This document shows, in pieces, positions 30,561 through 35,813 of a DNA stretch of 35,813 nucleotides. The notes below the pieces were generated by a model. It worked only from the letters and a program-made list of their open reading frames with translations, was not told where the DNA came from and did not search any database. The position numbers and the translations under genes were made by a program. Origin of the DNA: Clostridiales bacterium (lineage in GTDB: Bacteria > Bacillota > Clostridia > Lachnospirales > Lachnospiraceae). The DNA lies in contig JAJBVE010000127.1 in the NCBI GenBank assembly GCA_020859995.1, positions 1 to 35,813 of the forward strand, read 5' to 3'. The stretch's first letter is position 1; each line of letters starts with the position of its first letter.

Positions 30561-33560
30561 TTACGCCGGTACCACAATCAGCTCCGTAATTTCATTGATC
30601 GCCGTCTCCAGCGCTGCCGGGTCAAACGGCAGGTATCCCATATGGGAAAGTGCTTCGAGGGAATTTGCCGCCATCTCCGGGTCGCCGGACATCGCGATGC
30701 CCGCCAGTGCCGGTGTATATTTTCCTAAAATACCGACCGCGTTCGGATCCTGGGCGAGTCTGCCAAGGGTCGTCTGGCGTGTATATGGTTTCCGGTAATC
30801 CGCCGTCGGCTGATAGAGGAAATCGTAAGCGCCTGCGGCGAGGATCATCTTCCCGTCCTCATTCACGCAAATGCCTGTCCCATCCGCAGCTGTTATGCAA
30901 GCTTCGGAAGCCTTCGTGGAATCCGCGCCCTGGCAAACTTTAGCACCCTCTGCCGCTGCAGCAGGATCATATCCCGGCAGCTCCACTTCTGCCTCGCAGT
31001 TGAACGGAATTTCCAGATGTACCTTCAACTTTCCGTCCGCACAGATCTCCCAGTTGCTCACATACTTGCCATTCACCGATTCATACGTGCAGTCCACCTT
31101 CGGAATACGGATATCCGGATGCGGCGCGATGATCGCGCTCTTGAATCCCGGCGTCAGAGGACGGATACCCGCCACATACGCATAGACAAATTCCATGACT
31201 GAGCCATAGGAATAATGGTTCAGAGAATTCATCCCCGTATCGCTGATTGTGCCGTCTTCAAATACAGAATTCCAGCGCTCCCATACGGTCGTCGCTCCCA
31301 GGTTAACACTGTAGAGCCAGCTCGGGAAGCCCTCTTTTAATAAGAAGTCATAGGCCAGCTCCACCATGCCTGACTCCGCAAGTACGGTACACAGCAGCGG
31401 CGCCCCTACAAAGCCGCCCTTGATCTGGTTCAGATCCTGCTGCAGCTTTGCCCGGAACTGCGCCTTCAGTTTCTCACGATCCTGTCCGAGGCCAAATTTC
31501 ATCGCAATGACAGCCGCACTCTGCGTATTGATCGCCAGCCGTCCGCTCGGCGTAAAGAATTCGTTGTAAATCGCCGCCTCAATCTTTTTCTCCAGCTCGC
31601 CGTAATGAGCCGCATCCTCCGACTTTCCCAGCACCTCAGCCATCTCACGCACCATCTGCGTGGAGCGGTAATAATACAGTGTGGATACGTAGGTGTCGTC
31701 CGTGCTGCCCTTGAAGCTGCTCGGTGTCGGACCGTCCAGCGCCAGCCAGTCGCCGAAGGTATCCAGGAAATCAAACAGATACGTGCGGCCGCGCTCCGCA
31801 TCCTGGCGGTCAATGTAATCCACCCAGCCCTTCATCATCGGGTAGCAGTACTCCAGTTCCTGTTTATCGCCGTAATAAGTGTACATCGTGTACGGAAGGA
31901 AGGTCGCGATGTCGCCCCAGACGCTGCCCGCCGTCTCCTGATGTCCCATATTCGGCAGGAAATTCGGCATGCCGCCGTCCAAATACACCTGCTCATCCTT
32001 CAGATCCTTGATGAACTTATGGAAAAACGCTCTCGTATCCATGTGGTAGCTCGCGGTCGGCGCAAACACCTGTGCGTCGCCCGTCCAGCCAAGGCGCTCG
32101 CTTCTCTGCGGGCAGTCCGTCGGCATATCGATAAAGTTGGACTTCAGGCCCCACACGGTATTTTCATACAGGCGATTGATCTTTGCGTTGCTGGTTGTGA
32201 TGTAGCCGGTCCTGCGGATATCCGAGTAAAGCACGCGGCCCATAAAATCCTCCGCCTTTACTTCTCCCACCCAGCCGGTCACACGGATGTAGCGGAAGCC
32301 AAAGAAAGTAAAGTGCGGACGCACGGTCTCTTTTCTGCCATCCGACACATAGATAAACTGAGACTGGGCATCACGGTAATTTCCATTGTAAAAATTCCCC
32401 TTCTGCAGAATCTCGCCGCAGTCCAACACCACCTTCGTCCCCGCCGGAAGCTCTGCCGTAAACTCCATGAATCCGGCAAAATTCTGGCCAAAGTCCAGCA
32501 CCGTCTCCCCGGCCGGTGTCTGAATCACCTCTTTAACCGGGATCGATTCCTTGACCAGCACCGGAATACTGATGCGGTCCATCAAGTGGGATTTCACGAG
32601 GTTCTTCGTGCCAGCGTCGACCAAACGCGAAGCGTTTTCCATCTTGTCGACGCAATCTGCCGCCGAACGCAGGTGAGGGGGCGTTTCCTTTGATCCTTCA
32701 TCCGCCGTCGGATCGGTGAGCACCTCCACCAGCTTTTTGGAGTTCTCTTTCCCGGTCCAAAGCTGGCGGTTCAGCGTTTCTCCCAGATAAATACCGGAAT
32801 CCTCAATATCCGAGCCATAGTATTCCCAGCTGCCGTCGGTCACGATCACTTCACTGGAGCCATCCGCATATTCCACATGCAGCTCCGCGATCGCCGCCAT
32901 GCGGTCGCCGTAATTATTGGGCTGCAGCGCCAGGCCGAACACGGACATATACCAGCCCTTGCCAAGCAAAATTTCAAGAGTATTTTCCGCCTTCAGGCAC
33001 TCCTCCACCGGGAAGGTAATGACCTGAATATTCGTCTCATAATTGTTGACATAGGGCGTCAGATACTCCTCACCCAGCTTCTCGCCATTTAAATACGCCT
33101 CAAACATACCCACGCCGGAAATATAAAGCCTTGCGCGGGAAACCTCTCCTTTGAGCGGAAAGCTCTTTGTCATAATCGGGTGGAAGGTATCCTCCTTCTG
33201 CGCGGCAATCCAGTCAGCCGTCCAAGGCTCGTCCATCTTGCCGGTCTCGAAAGTCTGCGTCTCACTCACCGCCTCATCCCCGGCATCTCCGGTCACACAG
33301 ACGCGATAATAATAATATGTCCGCGGAGTCAGATCCAGCTCCAGCTCTACCAGCTGTTCTCCGCCCTGTTCCAGCGACGCGCCCTCTACCCTGTAAAGGA
33401 TGTCATCCTCATCAAAATCTGCGCTTGTACTCACCTCAATGACCGCGTTGGTCTGTTTTTTGCTCGCGGTATCGCAGACATTCCAGGAACAGGTAATCCC
33501 TTCCATGCAATACCCCAACGGATTTTCAATTCCATTGATCCTGACATTTGTAATCTTCAT
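30561..33560 (-). CDS. GH78 alpha-L-rhamnosidase, paralogue of 4587-7484
   Basis: GH78 enzyme of 999 residues. The N-terminus (INGIENPLGYCMEGITCSW) matches that of the first GH78 (NHLENPVGYDLRRISLSWRY). Catalytic region: PTDCPQRSERLGWTGDAQ with the acid Glu and TTVWERWNSVFEDG with the base Glu. In the N-terminal beta domain the stretch ELHVEYADGSSEVIVTDGSW is the normal, short version of the loop that is replaced by hexapeptide repeats in the other copy. A Lys/Ala/Cys-rich low-complexity stretch at about residues 865-898 and a ~35-residue insertion after LVEVLTDPTADEG are unusual. The ATG at 33560 (GAGGAT 4-6 bases upstream) is chosen over the ATG at 33641, whose extra 27 residues are basic and unlike the family. 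First gene of set B. Confidence 0.92.
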   Translation of the reverse strand: MKITNVRINGIENPLGYCMEGITCSWNVCDTASKKQTNAVIEVSTSADFDEDDILYRVEGASLEQGGEQLVELELDLTPRTYYYYRVCVTGDAGDEAVSETQTFETGKMDEPWTADWIAAQKEDTFHPIMTKSFPLKGEVSRARLYISGVGMFEAYLNGEKLGEEYLTPYVNNYETNIQVITFPVEECLKAENTLEILLGKGWYMSVFGLALQPNNYGDRMAAIAELHVEYADGSSEVIVTDGSWEYYGSDIEDSGIYLGETLNRQLWTGKENSKKLVEVLTDPTADEGSKETPPHLRSAADCVDKMENASRLVDAGTKNLVKSHLMDRISIPVLVKESIPVKEVIQTPAGETVLDFGQNFAGFMEFTAELPAGTKVVLDCGEILQKGNFYNGNYRDAQSQFIYVSDGRKETVRPHFTFFGFRYIRVTGWVGEVKAEDFMGRVLYSDIRRTGYITTSNAKINRLYENTVWGLKSNFIDMPTDCPQRSERLGWTGDAQVFAPTASYHMDTRAFFHKFIKDLKDEQVYLDGGMPNFLPNMGHQETAGSVWGDIATFLPYTMYTYYGDKQELEYCYPMMKGWVDYIDRQDAERGRTYLFDFLDTFGDWLALDGPTPSSFKGSTDDTYVSTLYYYRSTQMVREMAEVLGKSEDAAHYGELEKKIEAAIYNEFFTPSGRLAINTQSAAVIAMKFGLGQDREKLKAQFRAKLQQDLNQIKGGFVGAPLLCTVLAESGMVELAYDFLLKEGFPSWLYSVNLGATTVWERWNSVFEDGTISDTGMNSLNHYSYGSVMEFVYAYVAGIRPLTPGFKSAIIAPHPDIRIPKVDCTYESVNGKYVSNWEICADGKLKVHLEIPFNCEAEVELPGYDPAAAAEGAKVCQGADSTKASEACITAADGTGICVNEDGKMILAAGAYDFLYQPTADYRKPYTRQTTLGRLAQDPNAVGILGKYTPALAGIAMSGDPEMAANSLEALSHMGYLPFDPAALETAINEITELIVVPA

Positions 33561-33647
33561 GGCTATCCTCGCTTTCCATTTCCATTTTCTGCATCTGTGC
33601 TGCGTTTCAGCCGATCCCTGACATTTTAAGCCGACACGCAAAATCTT

Positions 33648-33676
33648 ATGATGCCAGTTTAGTAAATCGCTGTCAA
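33648..33676 (-). promoter_or_regulatory. Candidate promoter of set B overlapping a cre-like site
   Basis: Minus-strand TTGACA (33671-33676) is a perfect -35. At 17-bp spacing the -10 is a poor CATCAT (33648-33653), so the promoter may need an activator, or the real -10 may be the nearby TAAGAT. The -35 overlaps a sequence similar to a CcpA cre site (33662-33675). Confidence 0.4.
33662..33675. promoter_or_regulatory. cre-like site (possible CcpA operator)
   Basis: GTAAATCGCTGTCA fits the Gram-positive cre consensus TGWAANCGNTNWCA except at the first two positions. Its overlap with the set B -35 box would let CcpA repress rhamnoside use when glucose is present. One isolated match; could be chance. 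Confidence 0.35.
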
Positions 33677-33824
33677 AATATCCATGTTCTTTCTTTTAGT
33701 CAATCCGACTTATTTTCACACCTTTCCTGTTTTCACTGTTCCTCGGGGAAATTCGGGCAATCAGTAGATTTCTTTTCATATTCTATAAACTCTATTCATT
33801 AATTATATATTTTTATTATTGGTG

Positions 33825-33853
33825 TTGACTTGTTGTATATTTTATGCTATCGT
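33825..33853 (+). promoter_or_regulatory. Promoter of Rpn-like nuclease gene
   Basis: TTGACT (33825-33830), 17-bp spacer ending in TGC, TATCGT (33848-33853): a sigma-A promoter with an extended -10. It is about 60 nt upstream of an AAGGAGG at 33912-33918. Confidence 0.55.
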
Positions 33854-33974
33854 AATGGATATTCGTTTATCATAATTTTTTCTTTAAAGCGTACATTTAC
33901 ATATCAATAGGAAGGAGGCTCTAAAAACGCGTAATAATGCCAGAATTAAAAATGACACGCTTACAGAAGATAAA

Positions 33975-35042
33975 GTGACCGAGAGTCAGATAATCAATGG
34001 ACTGCCAAAAGGAATCCATACTGAAGCGCAGCTATGGGATGAGATTCTTAAAAAAGAAGTCCTGGAAATGCCGTTCCTTCTCCTGCCGGTAATCGCCGAA
34101 ATTCACGGAACGACTTATCCATCCGACACAAAAATCATACCATTTGGCACAGAATATTCTGTAGAGAGAGTTGTCACGAAGGAAATCTCTTCCATTCGCT
34201 CAGACGCCTCCGTCTGGATTGAGTCACGGATATACCACTTTGAGTGTGAAAGTGATACAAGTAAAAAAATCGTAAAGCGCACCTTCGAGTACGATGCACA
34301 GGCCGTGCTTTCTTCCGCTGAAAAGGGGACGAAGGCGGTTCCCTGGCAGCTGAATTTTCCATATTCCACGGTTTTCTTTCTGGAGGCAGGAACCAGCATC
34401 TCCAACCGTCTTGCATGCAAGCTGTGTCTGCCGGTCTACCAGGAAGACTTGCGTCATACAGTAGTCAAATATGTTGATTACGCTGTTCCAGCGTTAAAAG
34501 TGCAGGATTATTCTCTGCAGGAAATCCGCGAAAAGAAGCTCCTGATACTGATTCCATTTACACCGATCCGTTTCAGAAAGCTGGTGAAGCAAAACAATGC
34601 TGATGATAAAATCCAGAAGGATGAAGATCATAATCAACAGCCACGTTCTAATTATGGCTGTTCCAATTATGATCCAGTTTCTGCAAAATTAGAATTGACA
34701 AATTTCTTCCATGAAGTTATACTGGTATTAGATGAAGCAGTCAGCACAGGCTATATCTGCGAACACGACCGTAAAGACATTCTGGCACTTTTTCGAAAGG
34801 CCATGATCCGTGTTTTTTACAATGACAAATATTTATTGGAGGTGGTAAATCATATGACAGCCCCTGTTTTAGAACTAGAGCGTGAGACTATCGTAAGACT
34901 GCAAAAAGAAAATGAAAACCTGAGATCAGAAAACGATGCTATGAGATTAGAAAACATAGCACTGGCGCAGGAAGTTGATACCTTAAGAGCAGCAAGAAAT
35001 CCCATTTACAGATGGCAGCGCCGTCTGAAACGCAAGCACTAA
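33975..35042 (+). CDS. Rpn / PD-(D/E)XK family nuclease-like protein with coiled-coil tail
   Basis: Protein of 355 or more residues resembling the clostridial branch of Rpn (recombination-promoting nuclease) / PD-(D/E)XK transposase-like proteins. The region IRSDASVWIESRIYHFECES contains the likely Asp and the E-x-(E/Q) pair of the fold; the RTFEYDAQAV helix follows. The last ~65 residues form a coiled coil (LELERETIVRLQKENENLRS and on) ending in a basic RWQRRLKRKH. The start is odd: GTG at 33975 has no nearby ribosome binding site, while AAGGAGG lies at 33912-33918. The same frame is open upstream with protein-like sequence (NNARIKNDTLTEDK) but has no ATG, GTG or TTG at the right place, so the original start codon may be lost. 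A terminator follows. Confidence 0.75.
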   Translation: MTESQIINGLPKGIHTEAQLWDEILKKEVLEMPFLLLPVIAEIHGTTYPSDTKIIPFGTEYSVERVVTKEISSIRSDASVWIESRIYHFECESDTSKKIVKRTFEYDAQAVLSSAEKGTKAVPWQLNFPYSTVFFLEAGTSISNRLACKLCLPVYQEDLRHTVVKYVDYAVPALKVQDYSLQEIREKKLLILIPFTPIRFRKLVKQNNADDKIQKDEDHNQQPRSNYGCSNYDPVSAKLELTNFFHEVILVLDEAVSTGYICEHDRKDILALFRKAMIRVFYNDKYLLEVVNHMTAPVLELERETIVRLQKENENLRSENDAMRLENIALAQEVDTLRAARNPIYRWQRRLKRKH

Positions 35043-35058
35043 TAAAAACAGTCTGACA

Positions 35059-35087
35059 GCCCTGGACGAAGTCCCGGGCAATTTTTT
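35059..35087 (+). terminator. Rho-independent terminator after Rpn-like gene
   Basis: GCCCTGGAC (35059-35067), loop GAA, GTCCCGGGC (35071-35079): a 9-bp stem with one mismatch, followed by AATTTTTTG. It lies 17 bases after the stop codon. Confidence 0.82.
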
Positions 35088-35130
35088 GCGCAGAGCCGCG
35101 CAATGGGTAAATCAACCGTAACAATTCATC

Positions 35131-35439
35131 CTACACTGTCACAGGGCACTTTCCCTCATGACCCCCAGCTTTTTCATTAGGCACACCCAGCAATACGATA
35201 TTTAAAAGATCCAGTTTTCCTTTCCACTTATGCTCAGAAAGGATCGAATCATTCGTCAAATGTACATAATTCCAGATGCACTCATCCATATTCATGCAGA
35301 TCCAGATGCTGTACACTCTCTTTAAATCATCGTAGTTCCTTCCTTTAAAATCCCGCTCTTTCTGCGAGGATACCAGTCTGCTCACGTAAAAAATCGCCGG
35401 GGTTTCACTTTTGATTGATGTTTTGCCCGATAATAATGA
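35131..35439 (-). pseudogene. Remnant of a PD-(D/E)XK (Rpn-type) nuclease gene
   Basis: The frame on the minus strand reads TPAIFYVSRLVSSQKERDF and then RVYSIWICMNM and WKGKLDLLNIVLLGV. These are middle-region motifs of long Rpn/PD-(D/E)XK family transposase-like proteins of Lachnospiraceae. The N-terminal nuclease domain and the normal C-terminus are both missing. The frame is open back to a TAA at 35440-35442, which is the stop of the neighbouring gene. A GTG at 35385 has no ribosome binding site. I read it as a broken fragment from an insertion or deletion, not a functional 84-residue protein. Confidence 0.65.
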
Positions 35440-35813
35440 TTATTTTATTACGTACTTCGTTCCTCTCCCCCTGCCCTCAATCTTCACAACACCTTTTTTC
35501 TCCATATCTTTCAACAACTGCGTTGTCTTCGACTTTCCAAACGGGATGTGCGGGGCAATCTCACTGATTGATTTCAACACCGTCTTACTTAAAATCTGAT
35601 ATACCATTCTTTCGTCTTCCGATAAATTCAGATCCTTCTCAAAAACCGGAAGTGCAATCTTAATTGTATTTTCTGATACTTCAAATTCCGGTTGTTTTAC
35701 TCCTTCTTCATAGAGCTGTTTTATCCGCAAAATCCCCGTGCCGAATATTTCCACAAATCCCAGTCTGTAAAATACATTTGCGAGGTTCCTGTTTCTTAAA
35801 ACAGAAAGTTTTC
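35440..35813 (-). CDS. C-terminal part of AlbA_2/Schlafen-type putative ATP-binding regulator (runs off window)
   Basis: Only the last ~124 residues are in the window; the frame is open to the right edge. It reads LSVLRNRNLANVFYRLGFVE and then IFGTGILRIKQLYEEG, the conserved C-terminal motif of proteins with an N-terminal AlbA_2 (Schlafen-like) DNA/RNA-binding domain, often annotated as putative transcriptional regulators or ATP-dependent helicase-like proteins. The end is a winged helix: SEDERMVYQILSKTVLKSIS, a recognition helix SKTTQLLKDMEKKGVV and a basic wing GRGRGTKYVIK. An internal ATG at 35754 is not the true start. Role unknown; such genes are common in defence and mobile contexts. 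Stop at 35440. Confidence 0.75.
   Translation of the reverse strand, partial: KLSVLRNRNLANVFYRLGFVEIFGTGILRIKQLYEEGVKQPEFEVSENTIKIALPVFEKDLNLSEDERMVYQILSKTVLKSISEIAPHIPFGKSKTTQLLKDMEKKGVVKIEGRGRGTKYVIK

Noticed and set aside
31605-32693. 362-codon plus-strand ORF
   Set aside because: Antisense to the second GH78; no start signals and no motif.
33975-35439. Intact transposon formed by the Rpn-like gene and neighbouring fragment
   Set aside because: No terminal inverted repeats or target duplications found around the pair, and the two genes are in opposite orientation with one clearly truncated.

Overview
The window looks like chromosomal DNA from a gut-type Clostridia, most probably the Lachnospiraceae. 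The reasons are strong AGGAGG-type ribosome binding sites, sigma-A promoters, a gene content dominated by cytoplasmic glycoside hydrolases and sugar transporters, and accessory families common in that group (AAA_14/DUF4143 ATPases, PD-(D/E)XK Rpn-type nucleases, HicB). The genus is inferred from gene content only and cannot be fixed from this window. No rRNA, tRNA, CRISPR array or intact insertion sequence was seen.

Most of the window is two catabolic gene sets on the minus strand. Set A (14355 down to 1635) runs: sugar ABC transporter (RbsA-type ATPase, permease, binding protein, second permease), GH3 glycosidase, GH78 alpha-L-rhamnosidase, HAD phosphatase, SDR oxidoreductase and SGNH esterase. 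It is divergent from an AraC-family regulator at 14924-16144. Set B (33560 down to 18940) runs: a second GH78, a second GH3, a metallo-beta-lactamase-fold hydrolase, two GH65 phosphorylases and a GH2 glycosidase. None of the enzymes has a signal peptide. The simplest reading is that a rhamnose-capped plant glycoside or oligosaccharide is imported intact by the ABC transporter. It would then be trimmed inside the cell by rhamnosidase, beta-glycosidase, esterase and phosphorylase. The exact substrate cannot be read from sequence.

Between and beside the sets are accessory genes: two AAA_14/DUF4143 ATPases (84-1415 and 16282-17636), an unrecognised 130-codon ORF, an orphan C-terminally shortened HicB, an Rpn-like nuclease with a coiled-coil tail (33975-35042), a PD-(D/E)XK remnant (35131-35439), and the C-terminal end of an AlbA_2/Schlafen-type protein that runs off the right edge.

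Three observations stand out. (1) Both DUF4143 ATPases are preceded by three short direct repeats at exactly 33-bp period. The repeat sequences differ between the genes, but in each case one copy sits in a good sigma-A promoter. (2) The second ATPase needs a -1 frameshift at the heptamer A AAA AAG just before its Walker A motif. This could be programmed frameshifting, phase variation or a homopolymer deletion. (3) At least four of the large cytoplasmic sugar enzymes carry in-frame minisatellites (periods 15, 18, 24 and 36 bp) in loops. Related tandem repeats, including copies of gene 3' ends with their stop codons, fill several intergenic gaps. This looks like a locus-wide repeat-expansion process.
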